From contig JABXJY010000175.1 in NCBI GenBank assembly GCA_013375385.1, positions 1 to 5,760 on the forward strand: a DNA stretch of 5,760 nucleotides. The letters run 5' to 3'. A model generated the notes under the pieces. That model was not told the origin of the DNA and did no database searches. It saw only the letters and a program-made list of their open reading frames with translations. A program made the position numbers and the translations under genes. This document shows positions 1 to 5,760 of the stretch, in pieces. The DNA comes from Desulfobacterales bacterium (GTDB lineage Bacteria > Desulfobacterota > DSM-4660 > Desulfatiglandales > B25-G16). Each line of letters opens with the position of its first letter. Positions within the stretch are counted from its first letter, which is position 1.

Positions 1-9
1 GGGTTGAGC

Positions 10-1761
10 ATGCTGAAGGATTTTGAGCCTCTTAAAACCTATTTTATTGAAAACCGGATAGCCTTGATACTGGGGCTGTCCAGCCTCTTACTGGTAGACT
101 TTCTCCAGCTTCTCATCCCTCGAATCATCAAAAAGTCAATAGATGTCCTGACCGCCGGTCTGGCGAGTTCCGGGCTGTTGCTCAAGTACGCCCTGATCAT
201 AGTTGGAATTGCCATTGCTATGGCCATCTTCAGATACATCTGGCGGTTTCTCGTCTTTGGTCACTCCAGGAAGGTGGAGGAGGCCTTAAGAAATAGAATG
301 TATGAGCATCTCCAGACCCTTTCCCTTTCCTTTTACTGGAAGACCAGGACAGGCGACTTGATGGCAAGGGCTGTTAACGATATCGATGCTGTAAGGATGG
401 CAACAGGAATGGGATTAGTGGCCCTGACAGACGGAGTCGTCCTTGGTCTGGCCACTGTGGGTTTTATGTTATATATCGACATAAGACTAACCCTCATCTC
501 CCTGATCCCCACACCTTTTATCGTCTATTTCACCCTCATTATTACCCGCAGGATGGGAAGAGATTTCAGGCGGGTACAACAGACCTTTTCTGAATTGACA
601 GAATCAGTCAGGGAGGGATTTGCCGGAATCAGGGTCATCAAGGCCTACAATCGCCAGCCCTGGGAATACAGGAGAGTAAAGGATCAGGGGGAAATCTATG
701 TCAAGAATAATCTGGATTTAGCCAGAACCCTGGCCCTGTTTTTTCCGATGATGACGTTGTTTACCAATCTCGGGCTGGCTGTTGTTATCTGGATTGGGGG
801 ACGCCTGACCATTCTGGGGGATATTACGACCGGTGATTTTGTTGCCTTTATCAGCTATCTTAACCTTCTAACCTGGCCCATGATGGCACTTGGCTGGGTT
901 ACAAACCTGATCCAGAGAGCCTCTGTCTCAATGAGAAGGGTAAACGAGATATTACATGAGGTCCCCGAGATTACCAATCAAACAGCCAATCCATTCAGAG
1001 GGGTTATGAGAGGGCAGATTTGTCTAAAGCATGTGACATTCTATTATCCAAATGAGCCGTATCCGGCCCTCAATGATGTAGATCTCACAATAGAGGCCGG
1101 GCACACCGTGGCGATTGTGGGAGGAGTGGGATCAGGCAAAAGCACGCTTCTTCAGATAATCCCCCGGTTAATGGAAACAAAAGGAGGGATGGTACAAATT
1201 GATGGAATTCCCATCCATGACATAGACCTGAAAAATTTAAGGGGATCTATCGGTTTTGTCACCCAGGAGAGCCATATCTTCTCTGATACTATCTCGAACA
1301 ACATAATATTTGGCAGACACGGAATCAGCAAGGACCTCATCAACACTGCCCTTGAGGTCTCTCAATTGACAGCCGATATCGGTTCTTTTCCCCAGGGCAT
1401 CCACTCCCACCTGGGAGAAAAGGGAGTAACTCTTTCAGGAGGACAGAGACAGAGGCTGACCATAGCACGGGCCCTTATTTCAAGCCCTCCTATCCTAATC
1501 CTGGATGATGCCCTTTCTCAGGTAGATACCAGGACTGAAGCTACTATACTAAACAGTATCCTGGAGATGAGAAACGGGGAGACGAATATCATTGTCTCCC
1601 ATCGGCTTTCAACCATTAGGAGGGCAGACATCATCTATGTGCTCAGGGCCGGTAGACTGGTAGAGAGGGGTGAGCACACTGCCCTTCTGGCTGCACAGAA
1701 GGAATACGCCAGGCTCTATGAAAGACAGCAGTTGAGCGAGGAATTGGAAAGAGGTAGATAG
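10..1761 (+). CDS. Heterodimeric ABC exporter, subunit A (MdlA/BmrC/TM287-like, degenerate Walker B)
   Basis: This is an inner-membrane half-transporter with one transmembrane domain followed by one ATPase domain. It should pair with the next gene to export a drug-, lipid- or peptide-like substrate that cannot be named from sequence. Residues are numbered from the TTG at position 4. Six membrane helices lie at roughly 17-39, 60-86, 134-157, 159-181, 242-266 and 276-300. The stretch RTGDLMARAVNDID (115-128) is typical of MdlA/YheI proteins. The ATPase domain shows an A-loop Tyr348, Walker A GGVGSGKS (373-380), Q-loop Gln421, signature LSGGQ (477-481), Walker B ILILD ending at Asp501, D-loop SQVD and switch His533. 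Residue 502 is Asp instead of the catalytic Glu, as in the degenerate subunit of heterodimeric exporters. Length (about 585 aa) equals that of BmrC as I recall it. I prefer the ATG at 10 over the in-frame TTG at 4 because GGG at 1-3 sits 6 nt before it; the full ribosome binding site is outside the window. Confidence 0.93.
   Translation: MLKDFEPLKTYFIENRIALILGLSSLLLVDFLQLLIPRIIKKSIDVLTAGLASSGLLLKYALIIVGIAIAMAIFRYIWRFLVFGHSRKVEEALRNRMYEHLQTLSLSFYWKTRTGDLMARAVNDIDAVRMATGMGLVALTDGVVLGLATVGFMLYIDIRLTLISLIPTPFIVYFTLIITRRMGRDFRRVQQTFSELTESVREGFAGIRVIKAYNRQPWEYRRVKDQGEIYVKNNLDLARTLALFFPMMTLFTNLGLAVVIWIGGRLTILGDITTGDFVAFISYLNLLTWPMMALGWVTNLIQRASVSMRRVNEILHEVPEITNQTANPFRGVMRGQICLKHVTFYYPNEPYPALNDVDLTIEAGHTVAIVGGVGSGKSTLLQIIPRLMETKGGMVQIDGIPIHDIDLKNLRGSIGFVTQESHIFSDTISNNIIFGRHGISKDLINTALEVSQLTADIGSFPQGIHSHLGEKGVTLSGGQRQRLTIARALISSPPILILDDALSQVDTRTEATILNSILEMRNGETNIIVSHRLSTIRRADIIYVLRAGRLVERGEHTALLAAQKEYARLYERQQLSEELERGR
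1748..1755 (+). promoter_or_regulatory. Ribosome binding site of the second ABC subunit, inside the end of the first
   Basis: AAAGAGGT lies 8 nt before the ATG at 1764 and inside the last codons of the upstream gene. With only 2 nt between the TAG (1759-1761) and this ATG, the two subunits are probably translated from one mRNA, with coupling that would favour a 1:1 ratio. The coupling is inferred from spacing only. Confidence 0.6.
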
Positions 1762-1763
1762 TA

Positions 1764-3905
1764 ATGCATTTTGATTATGGATACATGGAAGAGGGCCCCC
1801 TTGGCAAACCGTACAATATTGGCCTCCTGAAAAGGCTAATCCCCTATGCAAGGCCCTACAGGCGACCTGTTTTCCTTGCCCTGGTCTTAACCCTCTTGAT
1901 CACCCTCTTTGATCTTTCTATTCCCTACCTTCCCAAGGTTGCTATAGACAGATACATAGTATCCTTCTGGTACCCGATCAACCAAAAGATGATTTCCAGC
2001 CCTTTGGCCGAGGAGTTTAACCGGAGATATGGCCACCTTGCAGACGCTACAAAAGAGGCAGGATTGGGATTTATCTCAGATTCCAGGCTCAAACAGATCG
2101 ATCCTGTAGATCTTAGACGCTACCAGGAGGAAAGGCTCATTTCCAGGGAAAGGTTTTACAGGGTCCCTGCTGAGGCAGTCGATCAGCATGGGGTATTGAG
2201 TCGTGAAAAGGTGAAAAATGGACAGGGCCCCTATCTCTATATACCTGCCAAGGAATTGAAGGGTGTCTCTCCCGATAGGATAGCGGCATTGAGACATAAA
2301 GACCTTAGGGGATTATTCCTTATTGGGCTATTCTTGCTCCTTTTGATCGGGGGGTCTCTTATCTTGAATTATTGGGAGTATTATCTCCTTGAGCGATCCG
2401 GACAGAATATGATGCAGGATATCAGGATGGAGCTCTTCAGCCGGATTCAGGGGCAGGCCATTCAGTTTTTTGACCGAAACCCAGTAGGGAGGCTGGTTAC
2501 CAGGGTAACAAATGACATCGAAAACCTCAATGAGATGTTCAAATCCGTTCTCGTCACCGTCTTCAAGGATATATTTCTCCTGTCAGGCATTATAGTAGTC
2601 CTGGTACATCTCAACTGGCGCCTGGCCTTGATCTCTTTTACTCTCCTCCCCTTTGTGTTTGGGCTGACAATCTTTTTTAGCAGACAGGCACGGGAGGTAT
2701 TCCGGGAGATAAGAAAAAACCTTGCCACAATTAATGCATTTCTCCAGGAGAGGCTTTCCGCTATCCGGATTATTCAGCTCTTTGTCCGGGAAAAGGTGCA
2801 GCTTGAACGATTCAAAGGGCTTAACCATGAGAACTACCTTACAAGCATGACACAGATCAGGATCTTTGCGGTATTTATGCCTTTCATGGAGGTTTTCTCC
2901 TCCGTGGGTATAGCCCTCTTGATATGGTATGGAGGCGGAGAGGTTTTAGGAGAACAGTTGACCCTGGGCTCTCTGGTAGCCTTTATCGGATATATCCAGA
3001 TGTTTTTTAAGCCCATAAGGGATATCTCGGAAAAATACAATATCATGCAGTCTGCCATGGCTAGCATGGAGAGGATATTCGGTCTCATGGATCACAAGGA
3101 GGTGATTCAGGAGCCAGCCACACCGAAAAGGCCGGTGAGAGCCGAAGGTCATCTCCAGTTCAAAAACGTCTCTTTTTCCTATGAGAAGGGCTTCCCCGTC
3201 CTCATTGACGTTTCCTTTGAAATCAAGCCAGGCCAGACGGTGGCCCTCGTTGGCCTTACCGGCTCAGGTAAAACAACCATAATTAACCTTCTGGAAAGAT
3301 TTTATGAATTTGAAAGGGGAAACATCCTTTTAGATGACATTGATATCAGGGACTGGAAGATAGGCGAACTACGTTCCCGGGTAGGCCTCGTTATGCAGGA
3401 TGTCTTTATCTTTGCCGGCAGTATCGCGGAAAACATATCCCTCGGTGATAAAAACATAACAAGGGCAACATTGGAAGATATTTCCAGACAGGTAAATCTC
3501 TATCAATTTATAAGACGCCTGCCGGGGGGCTACAATCATGAGGTAAAGGAGGAAGGTGTAACCCTCTCTGCTGGCCAGCGTCAGCTTCTGGCCCTGAGCC
3601 GGGCATTGGCATACGATCCAGCTGTTCTGGTTCTTGACGAGGCCACCTCCAGTGTGGATCCGGAGACAGAGCGACTGATTCAGGACTCTATCTTCAGGCT
3701 GTCAAGGAGGCAGACCGCTCTCATTATTGCCCACAGACCCTCGACTATTCAACTGGCGGATAAGGTTCTTGTCATGCACCATGGACGTATCGTTGAGGAA
3801 GGTACCCATGAGGAACTCATGGCCCTTGGAAATATCTACTTCAGGTTGAACCGATTGAGGGAAAAAAATGCAGGCACACCGGATCTCATATCTCCTGGGC
3901 GCTGA
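1764..3905 (+). CDS. Heterodimeric ABC exporter, subunit B (MdlB/BmrD/TM288-like) with large extracytoplasmic insertion
   Basis: This is the partner half-transporter, carrying the catalytically complete Walker B. TM1 is at about 35-56; a polar region of about 115 residues (about 64-178) follows before TM2 (about 182-206). TM3-TM6 lie near 262-282, 286-305, 365-390 and 398-418. The ATPase domain has A-loop Tyr473, Walker A GLTGSGKT (497-504), Q-loop Gln545, signature LSAGQ (601-605, not LSGGQ), Walker B VLVLD with Asp625 followed by catalytic Glu626, D-loop SSVD and switch His657. The X-loop before the signature reads EVKEEG, where VGE is usual. At 713 aa it is clearly longer than MdlB (about 590) and nearer to Bacillus BmrD/YheH (about 670), which is known to carry an extracellular domain between TM1 and TM2. 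The start at 1764 has a ribosome binding site; an internal Met8 has none. The substrate is unknown; multidrug export is only the default guess for this family. Confidence 0.93.
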   Translation: MHFDYGYMEEGPLGKPYNIGLLKRLIPYARPYRRPVFLALVLTLLITLFDLSIPYLPKVAIDRYIVSFWYPINQKMISSPLAEEFNRRYGHLADATKEAGLGFISDSRLKQIDPVDLRRYQEERLISRERFYRVPAEAVDQHGVLSREKVKNGQGPYLYIPAKELKGVSPDRIAALRHKDLRGLFLIGLFLLLLIGGSLILNYWEYYLLERSGQNMMQDIRMELFSRIQGQAIQFFDRNPVGRLVTRVTNDIENLNEMFKSVLVTVFKDIFLLSGIIVVLVHLNWRLALISFTLLPFVFGLTIFFSRQAREVFREIRKNLATINAFLQERLSAIRIIQLFVREKVQLERFKGLNHENYLTSMTQIRIFAVFMPFMEVFSSVGIALLIWYGGGEVLGEQLTLGSLVAFIGYIQMFFKPIRDISEKYNIMQSAMASMERIFGLMDHKEVIQEPATPKRPVRAEGHLQFKNVSFSYEKGFPVLIDVSFEIKPGQTVALVGLTGSGKTTIINLLERFYEFERGNILLDDIDIRDWKIGELRSRVGLVMQDVFIFAGSIAENISLGDKNITRATLEDISRQVNLYQFIRRLPGGYNHEVKEEGVTLSAGQRQLLALSRALAYDPAVLVLDEATSSVDPETERLIQDSIFRLSRRQTALIIAHRPSTIQLADKVLVMHHGRIVEEGTHEELMALGNIYFRLNRLREKNAGTPDLISPGR

Positions 3906-3919
3906 GCCAGACCCCCCAT

Positions 3920-3960
3920 AAACATCGTGTAGAGATTTTAGCTCATTTCTAATGATGTTT
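3920..3960. repeat. Imperfect stem-loop between convergent genes
   Basis: AAACATC (3920-3926) is matched by its reverse complement GATGTTT (3954-3960). Inside it, TAGA (3930-3933) pairs with TCTA (3948-3951). The structure starts 14 nt after the stop of ABC subunit B. It could help end or stabilise the mRNA, but neither strand has a T-run after the stem, so I do not call an intrinsic terminator. Confidence 0.3.
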
Positions 3961-3963
3961 CTT

Positions 3964-3991
3964 GCTCCCTGAAGGATATAGTACTGGGAGC
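3964..3991. repeat. GC-rich inverted repeat in the convergent spacer
   Basis: GCTCCC (3964-3969) pairs with GGGAGC (3986-3991) around a 16-nt loop. It lies just after the previous stem-loop and about 20 bp before the end of the 90-aa minus-strand gene. It might act as a weak bidirectional terminator, but the flanks are not T-rich, so function is uncertain. Confidence 0.25.
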
Positions 3992-4010
3992 TTCCCCTAT
4001 GCTCGTTTCA

Positions 4011-4283
4011 TCAAAAATTATACGGTCGACTTTCTGACCGACACTCATAAAACCCCGTTATCTCGTCGCTCAGCGATTCGAGGTAATCATTGAGCTCCTT
4101 TTCGTCGCTAAATACAAGTGCGCTAACATGACCGGTTGCCTGTTCGACCGTGGCGCTTGTCCCCAGATTACGCATTGCCCTCAAGAACTCATCAGGATCA
4201 TTATTGTATTTTTCAGCCAATTCCTTCTCGTCAATCGCATGCCTTAAATGTCCATAACCGTCAAAGTATATGTAATATCTCAT
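4011..4283 (-). CDS. 90-aa conserved-type protein of unknown function
   Basis: This is a small acidic soluble protein with no signal peptide, membrane segment or known catalytic motif. It starts MRYYIYFDGYGH, rich in aromatics, and ends SRPYNF; the single cysteine is Cys81. A start and end this distinctive resemble small hypothetical proteins I associate with deltaproteobacteria, but I could not search for them. DEKEL occurs twice (18-22 and 60-64), each preceded by a Gly-His pair (11-12 and 51-52), which hints at an internal duplication. The two copies use different codons. The ATG is supported by AGAGGGG with 6-nt spacing, which is strong evidence that the gene is real. It lies downstream of the dsbD-like gene on the same strand, 214 bp away, so it may have its own promoter. 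No function can be assigned. Confidence 0.8.
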   Translation of the reverse strand: MRYYIYFDGYGHLRHAIDEKELAEKYNNDPDEFLRAMRNLGTSATVEQATGHVSALVFSDEKELNDYLESLSDEITGFYECRSESRPYNF

Positions 4284-4289
4284 CTTTTT

Positions 4290-4296
4290 CCCCTCT
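4290..4296 (-). promoter_or_regulatory. Ribosome binding site of the 90-aa protein gene
   Basis: On the minus strand AGAGGGG is followed by 6 nt (AAAAAG) and the ATG at 4283. This strong site fixes the start of the small gene. Confidence 0.7.
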
Positions 4297-4343
4297 GCCT
4301 GGCACTGTGCGCCGGTCCAGGGTCATGAAGCGGTTAAGTCTTT

Positions 4344-4377
4344 GATTGACTCGTTTCGCTGATTGAAACATTCAATC
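4344..4377. repeat. Cluster of GATTGA repeats with a perfect hairpin; possible operator or leader structure
   Basis: GATTGA occurs at 4344-4349 and again 17 bp later at 4361-4366. The second copy is half of a perfect 7-bp inverted repeat, GATTGAA-ACA-TTCAATC (4361-4377). A further pair, GTTTC (4353-4357) and GAAAC (4365-4369), overlaps it. The cluster sits about 60-95 bp before the start codon of the 90-aa gene, where a transcription-factor site or a 5' leader hairpin would be expected. I saw no convincing -35/-10 pair next to it, so a regulatory role is inference. Confidence 0.35.
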
Positions 4378-4408
4378 TTGCGCTCAGAACTACAACGTCC
4401 CACACCTC

Positions 4409-4435
4409 CATGGGTGACCCCAATTCATACCCATG
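4409..4435. repeat. Inverted repeat downstream of the dsbD-like gene
   Basis: CATGGGT (4409-4415) and ACCCATG (4429-4435) are perfect reverse complements around a 13-nt loop. On the minus strand this lies about 60 nt after the dsbD-like stop codon, where it may protect or end the transcript. There is no T-run, so it is not a standard intrinsic terminator. A short near-palindrome, ATGAG-GT-CTCAT, lies at 4459-4470, between this repeat and the stop codon. Confidence 0.3.
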
Positions 4436-4497
4436 AGTGAAGATCCACGATTACAGGCATGAGGTCTCATATACCTTCCCGAATCCATTAACCTGAG

Positions 4498-5760
4498 CTA
4501 CGATTTCTCGATTAACCAACTTAAAGTCTTGAGAAACTCAGATTTATCAACAGCGCCAAAGATTCTCAGGTCCCCTTCCTCGACTCCTTGCCTGTTTATG
4601 AAAACTGCTGTTGGAATACCCCGGATCTGATACTTTCTCATTACCTCTTCATGAAACGGTTTCACCCTGGTCACGTCCAGACGCATGGTAATAACATTAC
4701 GGCTTAGCTTTGCCACCTCAGGATCCGAAAACACTTCCTTCTCCATTATCCGACATGGCCCGCACCAGTCAGCATAGAAATCTATGACCACTGGTTTCTT
4801 CTCTTCCACAGCCCCTGCAAGAGCGGATTCGTCGTATGGAATCCATTCGATTTTCCCCACGTGCTGAATTGTCAGCACCAGGTAGATGATTCCACCGCAC
4901 ACCATGGCGGTTCCCATGGCCTTTTTGAGATGGGGAAAGAGCCTGAGCGCGCCTCCTGTCTTATCGAGCCAACCGAGGTGGATGCCTGCTGCTACTGATA
5001 CTCCGGCCAAGAGCCAGTGCCTTCCAAAAAGGTCCGATACCACAGGGCCTATCATAAAGAAGCCTGCCATTCCCATAAGAACCCAGCCCATCAACTTTCT
5101 TATCCACAGCATCCAGTCCCCAGACTTGGGTAGCCTGGCTATAGCCCCTGAGAAAACGGCCAAAACCGCGAGAGGAAGTCCGAGGCCCATGCTCAGGACA
5201 AAGAAATAAAGGAAACCCAGAAAGGCTTCTCCCCTTTGCCCGACGTAGACTAACAATCCCAGTACAAACGGGCCAATACAGGGAGCGGCTACAACTCCGA
5301 GGGTCAAACCCATAAAGAACGTTCCGAAGAAACCGGCGTAATTCTTCGATGCCAGGCGTGTCAGCAATAGGGGTAGCCTGAGCTCCCACAATCCGAAGAA
5401 ACTCAGTCCCATGGCAACCATTACGCCGGCCACAAAGATCAAAACAAGAGGATTCTGAAGGGCAAAGCCAAGTATACCACCTGATAAAGCCGCTGACAGG
5501 CCCAGCACAGAATTGGTCACAGCCAGGCCAAACATATACAGCGTCCCGTGGACTATCGTATAACCTCTTATGCTCTCACTCTTTCCCCCAAAATAGGATA
5601 TAGTTATGGGGATCAGGGGATAGACACATGGTGTAAGGTTGAGGGCCAGGCCTCCCAGAAAGATTACCCGGAGCGTAAACCAGATGCTTGAACCCACACT
5701 CTCCTCCTGGGAGCCTTGCTCACCATCTGAATCCGCCTTTACCTGATGGAGGAGACCCTG
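4498..5760 (-). CDS. dsbD: DsbD-like thiol:disulfide interchange protein, 5' end outside the window
   Basis: This protein carries electrons from cytoplasmic thioredoxin across the inner membrane to periplasmic disulfide isomerases, cytochrome c maturation proteins or similar acceptors. Residues are numbered from the in-frame GTG at 5697. About eight membrane helices span 5-280. Two hold the redox cysteines of the family: Cys24 in NLTPCVYPLIP and Cys140 in AAPCIGPF. A C-terminal thioredoxin domain (about 283-399) has WCGPC (Cys312 and Cys315) and the cis-proline motif GIPTA (Pro362). E. coli DsbD has CVAC in this domain; CGPC is the thioredoxin-type version. Upstream of the GTG the frame stays open for 21 more codons to the window edge and encodes a polar linker-like stretch, so the gene most likely continues into an N-terminal periplasmic domain. 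An alternative is a true start at 5697, which has AGGAGG 5 nt before it and would give a 399-aa CcdA-thioredoxin fusion. The stop is TAG (4500-4498). Confidence 0.88.
   Translation of the reverse strand, partial: QGLLHQVKADSDGEQGSQEESVGSSIWFTLRVIFLGGLALNLTPCVYPLIPITISYFGGKSESIRGYTIVHGTLYMFGLAVTNSVLGLSAALSGGILGFALQNPLVLIFVAGVMVAMGLSFFGLWELRLPLLLTRLASKNYAGFFGTFFMGLTLGVVAAPCIGPFVLGLLVYVGQRGEAFLGFLYFFVLSMGLGLPLAVLAVFSGAIARLPKSGDWMLWIRKLMGWVLMGMAGFFMIGPVVSDLFGRHWLLAGVSVAAGIHLGWLDKTGGALRLFPHLKKAMGTAMVCGGIIYLVLTIQHVGKIEWIPYDESALAGAVEEKKPVVIDFYADWCGPCRIMEKEVFSDPEVAKLSRNVITMRLDVTRVKPFHEEVMRKYQIRGIPTAVFINRQGVEEGDLRIFGAVDKSEFLKTLSWLIEKS

Noticed and set aside
1609..1851. An 80-aa minus-strand frame across the junction of the two ABC genes
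   Set aside because: It is antisense to two well-supported coding regions and has no motif or ribosome binding evidence.
3906..4010. An intrinsic bidirectional terminator between the convergent genes
   Set aside because: Two inverted repeats are present, but neither has a T-run on either strand, so I list them as repeats rather than terminators.
4136..4345. A 69-aa plus-strand reading frame
   Set aside because: It lies opposite the 90-aa gene, which has a better ribosome binding site and protein-like composition; this frame is its shadow.
4362..4369. ATTGAAAC, which resembles the 3' end of many CRISPR repeats, preceded by GTTTC
   Set aside because: There is only one full copy, no regular spacing with unique spacers and no cas gene in the window; the match is explained by the local GATTGAA inverted repeat.
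4284..4400. A sigma-70 promoter for the 90-aa gene on the minus strand
   Set aside because: TTGAAT (4375-4370) could serve as a -35 box, but no TATAAT-like -10 lies at the right distance.
4449..4463. GATTACAGGCATGAG, which matches a stretch of the human Alu consensus
   Set aside because: Only 15 bases match and the flanks do not, so chance is more likely than human contamination in a window that is otherwise bacterial coding sequence.
4390..4488. A 32-aa minus-strand reading frame in the spacer after the dsbD-like gene
   Set aside because: It has only a weak ribosome binding site, no recognisable domain, and spans the inverted repeats; length alone is not evidence of a gene.
4961..5389. A 142-aa minus-strand frame within the dsbD-like gene
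   Set aside because: It is another frame of the membrane domain, rich in Arg, Ser and Gly with no domain signature; the overlapping frame has clear DsbD motifs.

Overview
The window looks like chromosomal DNA from a Gram-negative bacterium, most likely a deltaproteobacterium (Desulfobacterota). The reasons are moderate GC, a DsbD-type thiol reductant exporter, which implies a periplasm, and a small conserved protein whose style I associate with sulfate- and metal-reducing deltaproteobacteria. That placement is from memory of families and was not searched. Nothing marks the window as a phage, plasmid or insertion element.

Layout: positions 10-3905 on the plus strand hold two adjacent ABC exporter half-transporter genes only 2 nt apart, of the MdlA/MdlB = BmrC/BmrD (YheI/YheH) = TM287/TM288 type. 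They should form one heterodimeric exporter of unknown substrate. The first subunit has Asp where the catalytic Glu should follow Walker B, but a perfect LSGGQ. The second has the catalytic Glu, but LSAGQ. Both defects fall on the same composite nucleotide site, so the pair is predicted to have one hydrolytic and one degenerate ATP site. The second subunit also carries a region of about 115 residues between TM1 and TM2, predicted to face the periplasm, as in BmrD.

Positions 3906-4010 are a short gap between convergent genes, with two weak inverted repeats. On the minus strand, 4011-4283 encodes a 90-aa conserved-type protein of unknown function with a good ribosome binding site and a faint internal repeat (GH...DEKEL twice). 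The next gap, 4284-4497, has no supported gene but an unusual density of small inverted and direct repeats.

Positions 4498-5760 on the minus strand hold most of a dsbD-like gene: the membrane (CcdA-like) domain with its two redox cysteines, plus a C-terminal thioredoxin domain with CGPC. The reading frame stays open to the window edge, so the usual N-terminal periplasmic domain probably lies outside.

The exporter pair and the minus-strand genes converge and need not be functionally related. Overall the window is mostly ordinary; the items most worth checking are the asymmetric ATP sites, the large extracytoplasmic insertion, the uncharacterised 90-aa protein and the repeat-rich spacer.
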